Source: Microbacterium algeriense
Lineage (GTDB): Bacteria > Actinomycetota > Actinomycetes > Actinomycetales > Microbacteriaceae
Reading direction: 5' to 3'
Length of the DNA: 64,000 nucleotides
Assembly: GCF_008868005.1 (NCBI RefSeq)
Contig: NZ_WAAO01000001.1
Coordinates: forward strand, 62,001-126,000
This document shows, piece by piece, positions 31,630 to 40,413 of the stretch. Within the stretch, counting starts at the first letter, position 1. Each line of letters starts with the position of its first letter. The notes under the pieces were generated by a model. The model did not search any database. It had not been told where the DNA came from and worked only from the letters and a program-made list of their open reading frames with translations. The position numbers and the translations under genes are program-made.

Positions 31630-33002
31630 CAGCTGTCCTTCGCGATGGGTCCGGAGACGTTGATCTCTCCGTTGCGGCGGGTCTTGGCCCACCCGTTCCG
31701 GCCGCGCAGGATCCGATAGATGGCCCGCGCACCCGTCAGATAGACGTAATAGTCGTACAGCCACAGCCCGAAGCCCCAGAGGATCCCCGTCCAGAAGCCT
31801 GCCTGCGGTTCGCTGTAGCGGCGGTAGAGCGGTCCCCAGATGAAGAACGGGCCGATGCCGAACGCGAGATAGAACACGGCGAGCAGGGCGAGCGACGCGG
31901 GCGGCAGACTGACTGCTCCGGAGAGGAGGCCGATCGCGGCGCCGATGAACAGCGTCACGGCGGCGAGGTTCGCGATGACCTGGAAGAACGGAAGGATCAG
32001 GTAGTAGCAGGCCTCGAAGACGCCGGCGTTCGTGAACTTCGTCGACCGTGCGATCTCGGGCACGTACCGGATGCACTGCATGTTCCCCTGCGCCCACCGC
32101 GTCCGCTGCACCGTGAAGCGCAGGAAGTCGTGCAGAGCCTCCTGGGAGACGTAGGTGTCGTGCAGGTGGCGGTTCTTGTGGCCGGCGAGCAGCACGTGGA
32201 TGCCGAGCTCGTAGTCCTCGAGGAGGGATCCGTGCCAGGGCCGGTCCGATTGCGCGGAGATCTCGTCCAGCACCGACAGCCGGGTGAACTGGCCGTTGCC
32301 GCCGAGTCCGACGGTCTGCGTCCACCCGCGCAGGGACTGGACGGCTGCTATCGGACCGCGGAACTCGATGTCCTGCATCCGGATGAGGAAGCGTCCGAAC
32401 GTGTTCCGCACCCGGCCGGCACCGGGTACCGGGTGCCGGTCGTCGCGGTTCTTCATGTACACGGTGACCTGAGCGGCTCCCACCTCGGGATCTCCGAACG
32501 CGTTCGGCGAGGCCGCCTGGCGCAGGATGTTCTCGGCGACCTCGCCGTCCGCGTCGACCACGCAGACGATCACGCGGGAGCGGTCGGCGTCATCGGGCAG
32601 GTAGTCGTGCAGCTGGAAGTACGCGGCGTTGAGGGCATCGCCCTTGCCGGTCCTGGCGTCGGGGCGCCGCCGCTGGACGAGGTGGACGAAGGGGTCCTCG
32701 TCCGCCGCCGCCTGCACGATCGCGGAGGTGTCGTCGTCGCTGTCGTCGTCGATCACCCAGACGTGCGCCTCGGGCACCGTCGTGCGGAGCATGCGGATCG
32801 TCCGCCCGATGACGACCTCCTCGTCCCGGCACGGCACGAACATGTGCCATTCGAACGCGTCGACCGGTCCCTCCGGATCGGGTCGGCGACGCAGGAACGG
32901 CACCACGATCATGAACACGTAGACGAGGAATGTCAGCGTGACGAGGAAGGAGATGGCGTTAGCGGCAGCGATCACGACGCCCTCGGGGGTCGGCCACGGC
33001 AT
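31629..33002 (-). CDS. Processive family 2 glycosyltransferase (polysaccharide synthase)
   Basis: 457 residues. A membrane helix near 10-35, then a GT2 domain with D-D-D in VIDDDSDD (84-90), DAD at 150-152, LLEDYELG (the TED-like catalytic base) and QRTRWAQGN (QxxRW), followed by four more helices. These are the D,D,D,QxxRW marks of processive synthases like those for cellulose, hyaluronan and poly-GlcNAc. With wecB next door, the donor may be UDP-ManNAc or UDP-GlcNAc. The start is unsure: the ATG at 33002 lacks a good ribosome site and overlaps the microprotein gene by 44 bases; a GTG at 32975 has GAGGG nearby. Confidence 0.85.
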   Translation of the reverse strand: MPWPTPEGVVIAAANAISFLVTLTFLVYVFMIVVPFLRRRPDPEGPVDAFEWHMFVPCRDEEVVIGRTIRMLRTTVPEAHVWVIDDDSDDDTSAIVQAAADEDPFVHLVQRRRPDARTGKGDALNAAYFQLHDYLPDDADRSRVIVCVVDADGEVAENILRQAASPNAFGDPEVGAAQVTVYMKNRDDRHPVPGAGRVRNTFGRFLIRMQDIEFRGPIAAVQSLRGWTQTVGLGGNGQFTRLSVLDEISAQSDRPWHGSLLEDYELGIHVLLAGHKNRHLHDTYVSQEALHDFLRFTVQRTRWAQGNMQCIRYVPEIARSTKFTNAGVFEACYYLILPFFQVIANLAAVTLFIGAAIGLLSGAVSLPPASLALLAVFYLAFGIGPFFIWGPLYRRYSEPQAGFWTGILWGFGLWLYDYYVYLTGARAIYRILRGRNGWAKTRRNGEINVSGPIAKDS

Positions 33003-33150
33003 GGCGGAGCAGCCGCTGACGCCAGAGCAGGAACGCGCCGGCGCCCATCGAGACCGCAGCGGCCACGACCCAGGTCACCACCGAGTCGGGTCCGGTCATC
33101 GCGAGCGTGCCGACCAGGGCGATCGGAGTGGATACCTCGTTGCTGTACAT
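32959..33150 (-). CDS. 63-residue LAMTG microprotein with one membrane helix
   Basis: The peptide has LAMTG at residues 16-20, a membrane helix at about 24-43 and the basic RQRLLRH just after it: almost nothing but a cell-wall sorting signal, and no separate signal peptide. The ATG overlaps the wecB stop (ATGA at 33150) and its 3' end overlaps the GT2 start region, so it is coupled on both sides. Those overlaps are the main reason to call it real. It could be an EPS-synthase subunit or a surface anchor peptide. No known family recognised. Confidence 0.65.
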   Translation of the reverse strand: MYSNEVSTPIALVGTLAMTGPDSVVTWVVAAAVSMGAGAFLLWRQRLLRHAVADPRGRRDRCR

Positions 33151-34298
33151 CAGGCCTCCTCGGGGGTGATCTCGGTCACGGCGACGCGGATGTGCTCCGC
33201 GATGCGCTCTGTCGCCTTTCCGTCGCCGAAGGGCGAGGGGAGGGCGTCGAGCCGTTCGAGCGTGCGCTCCACGGACGCGAGCAGGGCGGCCGTCTCCGCC
33301 GCGAGGGTCTGCGGGGTCACCAGCTTGGTGAAGGTGCCCAGCGCCTCGGGTCGCTCGGTGGAGTCGCGGACGACGAGCACGGGGCGCCCCAGGACGGTCG
33401 CCTCCTCCTGGATTCCCCCCGAGTCCGACACCAGCACCGCGGCGTGTGCGGCGAGCGCGAGGAAGCGCTCGTACGGGAGCGGGTCCTCGGCGATCAGCGC
33501 GTCCAGCAGATGCGTGGCCTCGAGCGAGGTCAGCACCGCTCTGGTGCGCGGATGCACGGGGAAGACGACGGGCCAGCCCGACGCCGCGATGCGGTTGAAC
33601 GCGTGCAGCGTCGCGAGCAGGTTCTCCGGATCGTCGACGTTCTCCTGCCGGTGCAGGGTCGCCAGCACGTATCGAGAGGGATACAGGCCGAGTCGGACGA
33701 GCTCGTCGCCGTCGGCTTGAGCGGCGGCGCGCTGCGACCGCACCGCCTCGACCACGGGGTTGCCTGTCACGAGGATGCGCTCGTCGGCGATGCCCTCGGC
33801 GAGCAGGTTGGCCCTGTTCGCCTCCGTCGCGGCGAACAGGTCGTCGGCGATGTGATCGACCATGACGCGGTTGTGCTCCTCGGGCATCCGCCGGTCGTTG
33901 GCACGGAGTCCGGCCTCGACGTGACCGAGGCGGACTCCGACGGCGTTCGCGGCGAGCGCGGCCGCGAACGTCGCGTTGGTGTCGCCCTGCACGACGACGT
34001 ACTTCGGCTCGAAGCGGGTGACCGCCTCGGCGATCTGCTCGGCACCGCGTCCGATCTGCGCGGCTCGTGGGAGGCCGCCCACGTGCAGCTGGAGATCGAC
34101 GCGGCCGATGCCGCAGGACTGCAGGAACGCGCGGGACATGCCGTGGTCGTAGTGCTGGCCCGTGTGGACGACGTACGCGGCGTCACCGAGACGGCGGACG
34201 AGTGGCGCGAGCTTGACGATCTCGGGACGCGTTCCGAACACGACCATCACCGACGATCTCGGCAGACCGACGGGCGAGGAGGATGGGGAGAGCTTCAT
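33150..34298 (-). CDS. wecB: Non-hydrolysing UDP-N-acetylglucosamine 2-epimerase
   Basis: 382 residues. VVFGTRPEIVKLAPL (about 19-33), GHVEAGLRANDRRMPEEHNR and TGNPVVEAV are the standard motifs of this family, and LVSDSGGIQEEATVLGRP is the UDP-binding loop. It interconverts UDP-GlcNAc and UDP-ManNAc, giving a precursor for surface polysaccharides. Coupled by ATGA overlap to the microprotein gene, which couples in turn to a polysaccharide synthase. GAGG lies nine bases before the ATG. Confidence 0.92.
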   Translation of the reverse strand: MKLSPSSSPVGLPRSSVMVVFGTRPEIVKLAPLVRRLGDAAYVVHTGQHYDHGMSRAFLQSCGIGRVDLQLHVGGLPRAAQIGRGAEQIAEAVTRFEPKYVVVQGDTNATFAAALAANAVGVRLGHVEAGLRANDRRMPEEHNRVMVDHIADDLFAATEANRANLLAEGIADERILVTGNPVVEAVRSQRAAAQADGDELVRLGLYPSRYVLATLHRQENVDDPENLLATLHAFNRIAASGWPVVFPVHPRTRAVLTSLEATHLLDALIAEDPLPYERFLALAAHAAVLVSDSGGIQEEATVLGRPVLVVRDSTERPEALGTFTKLVTPQTLAAETAALLASVERTLERLDALPSPFGDGKATERIAEHIRVAVTEITPEEA

Positions 34299-34318
34299 TT
34301 CTGGGTACCTCGATCAGC

Positions 34319-34341
34319 CCTCGGGGGAGGCTCCCCCGAGG
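34319..34341 (-). terminator. Terminator hairpin between the LAQTG surface protein and wecB
   Basis: CCTCGGGGGAG (34319-34329) and CTCCCCCGAGG (34331-34341) are perfect complements. It starts 17 bases after the stop codon at 34358 and ends 21 bases before the wecB ATG, so wecB expression depends on readthrough or a promoter overlapping this point. Confidence 0.7.
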
Positions 34342-34357
34342 CTGACGTGACGAGTGG

Positions 34358-36514
34358 TTATCGGTTGGACTTGCGGCGAGCGCCGAGCACGAGGAGCAGC
34401 GCCCCGCCGACCAGCAGCACGACCGCCGGGATCGCGGACAGGATGGTGCCGCCGGTCTGGGCGAGGCCGGCGGGGGCCGGAGCGCGGACGGCTGTCACCG
34501 CGCACGACCAGCCGGCGTCGTCCTGGCAGGGATGCGCGGCGGTGAGGGGCGGAAGCGCGGGAAGCCCGGACAGATCCTCCGGCACCGCGATGCCGGCCTG
34601 TTCCGCCGCGTCTCGCAGAGCCTCGATCATGGTCGCGTCGTAGGCGACGGTGGCGCGATTGGTGATCTCTCCCCGCGCGTTCGCGGGAACCTGGACCCGC
34701 AGCGTCAGGGTGGCCGTCGCGCCGGATCCGAGCTCGGGGATCACCCAGCCCACGCGGTCCTTCACCGCCGCGCCGCCGGTCGATGCCGCGATGAAGCGTG
34801 CGCCGTCGGGCAGGTCGTCGACGACGGGGATCTGCGTCGCTGTGCCGGGGCCGGTGTTGGCCACCGTGATCGTGTAGTCGAGGATCGCTCCGGCCTGAGC
34901 CGTGGCCTGCGCGACCGTCTTGCTGATCTCCAGTGCGGCGGCCGGGGCGACAGCCGTCACCGCGCACGCCTGCTGCGGGTCATCGGGGCACGGGGTGACG
35001 GCGGTCGGTGCCGGGCTGCCGGCCGGAGCGTCTGCCGGGTTCTGCACCGCGGCACGGTTCACCAGCTGCGCCTCCTCGAGTCCGGCGGGGGTCGTTCCGC
35101 TCACGTGCAGCTCGACGCTGCCCCCGGCGGCGACCTCGGGCAGGGTCCATCGCACGGCGCCGTCGTCGACAACACCGCCCTGATCGGCGGTCACCCCGGT
35201 CAGCGCGGCGGGCAGCATGTCGACCACGGGAACGCCGGCGACCGCCCCGGTGCCGGAGTTGGCCACGACCAGGGTGTAGGAGAGCGACTCGCCGTGACCG
35301 GCGACCTGCTTGTCCACGACCTTCGAGATCGACAGGGCGGGAAGCGCGGTGACCGCCGTGGTGGCGCACGCCGCGGCGGCGTCGTCGGTGCACGGTGTCG
35401 TGGAGACCGGCGCCGGCGTCTTCTCCGGAGCGTCAGCGGGGTTCTTCGCCACCGCACGGTTCACGAGCATCGAACCCGCTGTCGACCGGTCGACGGTCCC
35501 GGTCACGTGCAGGAGGGTCTGCTCACCGGCCGGGATGCTGTCGATGGTCCAGGACACCCGCCCGTCCGCGATCGCGCCGCCCTGCTCGGCGGTGGCATCG
35601 GTCAGACCGGACGGGAGAGTGTCGGTGACGGGCACCCCGTGGGCGGCGGCTTCGCCGGTGTTGGACACGGTGATGGTGTAGTCCAGGGTGTCGCCGGGCA
35701 CGGCAGCAGCCTTGTCCACGACCTTCGACACCGTCAGCGCCGCGAGCTTCGGCTCCGGCTCGGGAGTCGGTGTCGCAGTCGGAGTGGGTGTCGGGGTCGG
35801 GGTCGGGGTGGGCGTCGCCGTGGCCGTGGCGGTCACCCCCAACGCATAGGCGTCCAAGCCGGCCGTCTGGGAAGGGCTCAGGCCGAAACGGGCGACGTCG
35901 AACACGATCTTGGTGATCTTCGTGCCCGGCACCGTGAAGCTCCCGCAGCCGCCGGGACGCGGCGAGGCCGTGCAGTTGATCCGGACATCGCCGCGGAAGT
36001 ACCCGTCGCCGCCGTCGACGAAGGTCGCGCCGTCCGACACCACCGCCTTCGTGGCGCCGCCGTCGGCCGACGCGAAACGGATCCCGTCGGCGGCGGACCA
36101 GCCGAAGGCGCCTCCGGTCCCGGCTCCGAACTCGGCGATGTGGATGGCGGGATCGTCGACGGGCCGATCGAACTCGACGGTGATTTGCCCCTCGCCGCAT
36201 CGCTTCGCCGTGCCGCAGTTCTTCCGCGAGTGGACGTCGAGGACCGGGAGGGTGCTCGCGGAGACGCCGGGGGCGTACATCGCATCGGTCCCGCTCCAGG
36301 AACTGAGCGTCTTGCCCTGGGCCCCGAACGTGCGCGACTCGTCGCCGGAGATCGTCGCGGTCGCGATCGTGCCGTCCGCGAGCGTGAAGGTACCGGTCCG
36401 GGGATCCGAGATCGTGGCGGACTCGTCGGCCGCAGCGGCGGGGGAGCCGACGGCGACGCCGGCCCCGAGGACGAGCAGGATTCCGAGCATGAACGTGCCC
36501 GATCGTTTCCTCAT
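34358..36514 (-). CDS. LAQTG-anchored surface protein with three DUF11 repeats
   Basis: 718 residues. Signal peptide 1-28, an amino-terminal beta domain with three Cys (NCGTAKRCG, CTASPRPGGC), a (TP)n low-complexity spacer at about 230-252, three DUF11-type repeats each starting LSISKVVDK or similar and each closing with a PCxDD Cys pair, then LAQTGG, a membrane helix and RRKSNR. LAxTG is the pattern used by class E sortases in actinobacteria. Likely a cell-wall stalk or adhesin. It lies between the ECF gene (upstream) and wecB. AGGAAG lies about ten bases before the ATG. Confidence 0.85.
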   Translation of the reverse strand: MRKRSGTFMLGILLVLGAGVAVGSPAAAADESATISDPRTGTFTLADGTIATATISGDESRTFGAQGKTLSSWSGTDAMYAPGVSASTLPVLDVHSRKNCGTAKRCGEGQITVEFDRPVDDPAIHIAEFGAGTGGAFGWSAADGIRFASADGGATKAVVSDGATFVDGGDGYFRGDVRINCTASPRPGGCGSFTVPGTKITKIVFDVARFGLSPSQTAGLDAYALGVTATATATPTPTPTPTPTPTATPTPEPEPKLAALTVSKVVDKAAAVPGDTLDYTITVSNTGEAAAHGVPVTDTLPSGLTDATAEQGGAIADGRVSWTIDSIPAGEQTLLHVTGTVDRSTAGSMLVNRAVAKNPADAPEKTPAPVSTTPCTDDAAAACATTAVTALPALSISKVVDKQVAGHGESLSYTLVVANSGTGAVAGVPVVDMLPAALTGVTADQGGVVDDGAVRWTLPEVAAGGSVELHVSGTTPAGLEEAQLVNRAAVQNPADAPAGSPAPTAVTPCPDDPQQACAVTAVAPAAALEISKTVAQATAQAGAILDYTITVANTGPGTATQIPVVDDLPDGARFIAASTGGAAVKDRVGWVIPELGSGATATLTLRVQVPANARGEITNRATVAYDATMIEALRDAAEQAGIAVPEDLSGLPALPPLTAAHPCQDDAGWSCAVTAVRAPAPAGLAQTGGTILSAIPAVVLLVGGALLLVLGARRKSNR
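35763..35819. repeat. Hexanucleotide low-complexity tract coding (Thr-Pro)n
   Basis: Tandem GGGGTC-like units (plus strand) encode the Thr-Pro repeat linker of the LAQTG protein. Such tracts can change length by slippage and so alter how far the adhesin extends. Confidence 0.7.
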
Positions 36515-36621
36515 GGCGTATTGCTTCCTATCTCACGTGCCTGGTCATCCCGGGCACCGTGGGGGTGCCGGACGTGTACTGGACGGCGAAAGCCGCCGGG
36601 GATTACGCGCGCCCGTCGGAA

Positions 36622-38058
36622 TCAGTCGACGATGATCACGGTCGCCGACGCCGTGCCCGACACTCCCGCGATGTTGGACTGCGCGAAGCTCAGGGTGACG
36701 GCGGTCCCCGACGCGACGGGAGAGGAGCTGACGTCGAGGCTCGCCTGCCACAGCTCGGTGCTCGGGCATGCACCCGCGGCGAGCGTGACGCCGTAGGCGG
36801 AGACCGTGAGGTCGGCCCCGACCTCGCATCTGACGGTGATCGAGAGCACCTCGGTGCGGGAGACCTGCGTCGGGATCTCGATGACCACGGGCGGGCCGGG
36901 AACGCTCACCGCGGGCGGAGGCGGCGGGGGCGGCGGTGCCGGGGCTTCGAGCACGTCCGGGGCCACGGATGCCTCGGGGGCGGGGTCGGGTGCGTCGACG
37001 ACGGGGAGGGGCTCGGGGCTCGGGGACGACACCGCCGTCGGAGAGGGGGTCGGCTCAGGGACGGCGCGGTGCACGAGCTGCTCCGTGGTCTGCGATGAGG
37101 CGGTCACCGCCGGCTCTCCGACGAGCGTGGTCGCGACCCCCACCCCGAGCGTCGCGGCGGTGACGGCCGCGACGACGGCGAGGCTCGCCTTGCCGGTCAC
37201 GAGGCCGGCGACCGGCAGGGTCACGGCGGCCGGCATCGGTGCCGCGCTCGCCGATATGCCCGCGGAGGTCAGGGCTCCCCACACCTGCGCACCGGCACCC
37301 ACGGCGACGCCCGCCGGGAAGAGGACCGTGAGCATCCGCGAGCTGGCCTGCCTCGCCTCCGCCGCCTTCGCCCGGCAGTCGGCGCATTCGTCGAGGTGCG
37401 CATGGATGCGTTGGTTGTCCCGCGGGGTGAGGCGACGACGGGCATGCGCTCCGAGCTTGCCGAGCGTCCAGCGGCATTCCTTCGACGTCGGAGGCTGCGC
37501 CGAGACGTGCGCCGTGATCCACGCCTGCCGGAGACCCTCCCTGGCCCGGAAGGCGAGCACTGCTGCCGCACGCTCGCTGATGTCCAGGCGTTTGCCGATC
37601 TCCTGCATGGACAGGTGCTCGACCTCGCCGAACCACAGCACGTCTCGCCAGCGCTCCGGAAGCGTGAGGATCGCCTGCGAAACGAGCGACGCGTCGAAAT
37701 CGGCGTCCGCAGCCGCCTCCGTCGTCGTCGGGTCCTCGACCGCCTCGATGTACTCGATGGGCACCTCTCGGCGGGAGCGGCCCCAGCTGATCGCCAGATT
37801 CCTCATCGTCGCGAAGAGGTAGGGCTTGAACGCGGCCGTCGGGCCTTTCCCGGCCTGGATGGCCTGGTAGATCCGGGTGAAGGACTCGGCCACCAGATCG
37901 TCCGGATCCGTCGACCACCAGTAGGAGCGCGCGACCGCCGACGCCGCCGGTGCGTATCTCTCCCAGAGTTCGGCGTACGCATGCTGATCGCCCGTACGAG
38001 TACGGGCGAGGAGGTCGGCGTCGCGCTCCCGTTCGGCGTCTGCGTGTTGGTCGGTCAT
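36622..38058 (-). CDS. ECF sigma factor fused to zinc-finger anti-sigma, membrane and extracellular domains
   Basis: 478 residues, far longer than an ordinary ECF factor (about 190). Sigma region 2 (about 25-95, DPDDLVAESFTRIYQAI, YLFATMRNLAI) and region 4 (125-185, LSMQEIGKRLDISERAAAVL) are followed by the anti-sigma zinc site Cys195-x25-His221-x3-Cys225-x2-Cys228, membrane helices at about 243-262 and 282-313, a Pro-rich linker with eight Pro in a row (375-382) and an extracellular Ig-like end domain. It resembles the ECF53-type architecture, thought to be released by proteolysis. It lies amid surface-protein genes and probably controls some of them. GGGGAG precedes the ATG. Confidence 0.85.
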   Translation of the reverse strand: MTDQHADAERERDADLLARTRTGDQHAYAELWERYAPAASAVARSYWWSTDPDDLVAESFTRIYQAIQAGKGPTAAFKPYLFATMRNLAISWGRSRREVPIEYIEAVEDPTTTEAAADADFDASLVSQAILTLPERWRDVLWFGEVEHLSMQEIGKRLDISERAAAVLAFRAREGLRQAWITAHVSAQPPTSKECRWTLGKLGAHARRRLTPRDNQRIHAHLDECADCRAKAAEARQASSRMLTVLFPAGVAVGAGAQVWGALTSAGISASAAPMPAAVTLPVAGLVTGKASLAVVAAVTAATLGVGVATTLVGEPAVTASSQTTEQLVHRAVPEPTPSPTAVSSPSPEPLPVVDAPDPAPEASVAPDVLEAPAPPPPPPPPAVSVPGPPVVIEIPTQVSRTEVLSITVRCEVGADLTVSAYGVTLAAGACPSTELWQASLDVSSSPVASGTAVTLSFAQSNIAGVSGTASATVIIVD

Positions 38059-38083
38059 GTCTCCCCTTCCCCCGCGGGGGTCT

Positions 38084-38096
38084 GTCAGGACCTGAC
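38084..38096. promoter_or_regulatory. Inverted repeat just upstream of the ECF gene
   Basis: GTCAGG-A-CCTGAC lies 26 bases before the ECF start codon. It could be an operator or a small leader hairpin. Confidence 0.35.
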
Positions 38097-38124
38097 GACG
38101 GGCGCCGGTCCTGTGCGATTCGCA

Positions 38125-38169
38125 CCGAGGGGGGTGCCGGCGACCGTCGTCGACGGCACCCCACCTCGG
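38125..38169 (-). terminator. Terminator hairpin downstream of the LAITG surface protein
   Basis: GGGGTGCCG (38131-38139) pairs with CGGCACCCC (38154-38162); CCGAGG and CCTCGG extend it with a small bulge. It starts two bases after the stop codon at 38171. Confidence 0.75.
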
Positions 38170-38170
38170 G

Positions 38171-40039
38171 TCACGGCTGGCGGCTGGATCGTCGGAGCCG
38201 CCGCACCGCGACCAGGCCTCCTCCCGCAGCGAGCATCAGCACCCCGATGAGTGCGCTCCACGTCGCCGGTTCGCCTCCCGTGATCGCCAGCGATCCCCCG
38301 GCGGATCCCGGCTTCACGGGCGAGCTCGGCGTCGTCGGGGTGAGGGGAGTGCTCGGCGTGCCCGGCACCACGGGCGGGGTGACGACCGAGACCGGGTTGG
38401 TGACCGATACCGTGACGGCCTCGTCGCCGACGGTGAACCGCTCGGGCGAGATCACCGGGTCGCCCCAGGTGATCCCCTCGACGGGCTTCGGCGCCCGTTC
38501 TCGGATCGTGACGTCGGCGCCCACCGGCAGCGCGGGCGCGGACACCGGCGTGCCGGCCCCGAGCGTGAGCTCTCCGGAGCCTGCCGGGAATCCCGGACCG
38601 GCGGGATACGAGTACTCGAGCACGTAGCGGGTCGCTGCCGGCACCATCGCGGTCGCCTTCGCCGGCCCGGCGAGCGTCTTCATCGCGAGGAACGGCTGGG
38701 TGCGCAGGGTCGCCGTGTTGGTCAGCGTCACCGCGACGGACTCGTCACCCCGGATGGTGACCGTCTGCGGCGAGAACGCGGGAGCCGCCCACTCGAGGTT
38801 CGCCGGCAGCCCGGCGAGGGATTCGGAGAGCGAGACCGTGCTGCCGGCCGCGAAAGCGGGACTGGTCCACGTCTCGCCCGCGTGGACGGCGAACTCGCCG
38901 GTCGCGGTGCTGCCTTGCGGGGTGGCCACGACGTAGCTGCCGTGGAAGGTGAGGTCTTCCAGGTTCGCGGTGTCGCCGTCGAGCTTCTTGGAGATCGTGA
39001 ACGTCCCCACCCCTGTGCCCTCTCCCGTGCCCGAGCCGCCGTGACGGGTGACCTCGGAGGTCACGGTGGAGGCGCTCTGGGTTCCGACGGTGATCTCGGC
39101 CGCGTTCTGATACGTGCCGGCCGCTCCGGCGTCCGTCACCTTCGACAGGTAGTGGACGTTGTAGAAGTACCCCTCGCGCGCCGTGAAGCTCACGGTCGTA
39201 CCGTCGGCGGAGACGGTGTAGTCGGAAGCGGCCACCTCGGCGAACGGCCCGGGCACGACCATCCCGCTGGGGAGCGTCTGGAACGCGTTCGCCGCCCACA
39301 GGCTCGGGGAGCGCTCGCCGGTGGCGGATTGGGAGAGGAGCTCCTGGTTCGCGCCGATCACATCCTTGACGACGACCTCCTGGCCCCCGGTCATGCCCGT
39401 GGCGCCCGCGCCGATCGCGACGTCCCACTGGATCGTGTCCGTGCTGTTCTGGTACTCGCCGCTCTTGAAGTTCGAGCGCCCCGTGAACGTGCAGTCCTCG
39501 GTGCAGATGAACGGATCGGGCTTCACGTCGACCGATGCGGTGACGTCGCCGAAGTCGTAGTCGACGGTGGTCTGCTCGGTGACCTGGGTCGTGACCGTCG
39601 CCCAGAACGAGAACCTCCCGGACAGGCCGAGAGGGTGGCTGCGCAAGTAGGCGCTGTCGAAGTCGCAGACGAGCTGCGTGCCGGTCGCGACGCAGTCCCC
39701 GGCCTTGGCGCCGGTCGCATCGAGCAGCGGGAATCGGTCCGGCATGCCCTGCAGATCCGCCGGCAGATCGACGACGAACCCAGCGGGTGCCGTCGGATTG
39801 TCCGGCAGAGACCAGGTGCCCTTGAGCTCGGCCCTGGTCCCGCTCGTGACGGTGCTCTGCGCGAAGGCGAGCGAGTCGATCTTCGCCTCGGTCGCGTACG
39901 GGGGAGCAGCCGTCGCGGACAGCGGCGCCAGCAGGGCTCCGATCAGTCCCAGGACGAGTGCGGCGGCAGCGGAACCGCGGCGAGACGGACGGCGGTCCGC
40001 GCGTCGGCGCGGCCGAGCAGGTGGCGAATCGGTCAACAT
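38171..40039 (-). CDS. LAITG-anchored surface protein with DUF5979 domains
   Basis: 622 residues: signal peptide 1-45 (ending SATAAPP), an adhesin-like beta region of about 50-330 with a Cys pair in PFICTEDCTFTGRS, two DUF5979-type domains (about 340-435, FTISKKLDGDTAN; and 440-545, FLAMKTLAGPAK), a Thr/Pro linker, then LAITGG, a membrane helix and RRLRRSSRQP. The architecture matches fibrillar surface adhesins anchored by sortase. GGAGG stands six bases before the ATG, and a palindrome, GTAACACGTTAC, lies 61 bases upstream. Confidence 0.85.
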   Translation of the reverse strand: MLTDSPPARPRRRADRRPSRRGSAAAALVLGLIGALLAPLSATAAPPYATEAKIDSLAFAQSTVTSGTRAELKGTWSLPDNPTAPAGFVVDLPADLQGMPDRFPLLDATGAKAGDCVATGTQLVCDFDSAYLRSHPLGLSGRFSFWATVTTQVTEQTTVDYDFGDVTASVDVKPDPFICTEDCTFTGRSNFKSGEYQNSTDTIQWDVAIGAGATGMTGGQEVVVKDVIGANQELLSQSATGERSPSLWAANAFQTLPSGMVVPGPFAEVAASDYTVSADGTTVSFTAREGYFYNVHYLSKVTDAGAAGTYQNAAEITVGTQSASTVTSEVTRHGGSGTGEGTGVGTFTISKKLDGDTANLEDLTFHGSYVVATPQGSTATGEFAVHAGETWTSPAFAAGSTVSLSESLAGLPANLEWAAPAFSPQTVTIRGDESVAVTLTNTATLRTQPFLAMKTLAGPAKATAMVPAATRYVLEYSYPAGPGFPAGSGELTLGAGTPVSAPALPVGADVTIRERAPKPVEGITWGDPVISPERFTVGDEAVTVSVTNPVSVVTPPVVPGTPSTPLTPTTPSSPVKPGSAGGSLAITGGEPATWSALIGVLMLAAGGGLVAVRRLRRSSRQP

Positions 40040-40413
40040 GAATTTCCTCCGGTGAAAAGCCGCACACGAATCGAAGAGCGCGGTTACAAGGCAGACACAG
40101 TAACACGTTACGTCTTACGCGTCGGCCGGAAATATACTGCAAATCCTCGGCACGGCGCCCATCGCCGGGTTGCATCAGACGACGTCCGAGGTCCGTCGGA
40201 CGGATGACGACCGTCCTCACCCGGCGCGGCCAGAGAAGTGCGGCGGGCCAGGGGAGGCGGCCCGCCGCACGAGGGCTCGGCTCCGGAGAACGTCGACGAG
40301 GTGGGAACTCACCGACGCCGGACCACGGATCCCGTCCGTGCTCGAGCGCCCGACCTCACCCTCGGGGACAGGACGCGCTCACGCCCGAAGCATTACGCGC
40401 GGGCTCGCGGATT
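40040..40413. other. 374-bp divergent gap with palindrome and orphan 12-bp hairpin
   Basis: No credible gene. It holds the palindrome GTAACACGTTAC (40100-40111) in the A/T-rich promoter region of the LAITG gene, and a perfect 12-bp hairpin, GTGCGGCGGGCC (40238-40249) with GGCCCGCCGCAC (40259-40270). That hairpin looks like a terminator, yet no gene ends there. It may mark a lost gene or a small RNA. Confidence 0.6.

Noticed and set aside
34358-34400. Exosortase signal at the end of the 34358-36514 protein
   Set aside because: It has LAQTGG before the helix, so it is better explained as a class E sortase substrate.
31620-34643. 1007-codon open frame on the plus strand over GT2 and wecB
   Set aside because: Antisense of two well-recognised genes; no motif, no start signal.
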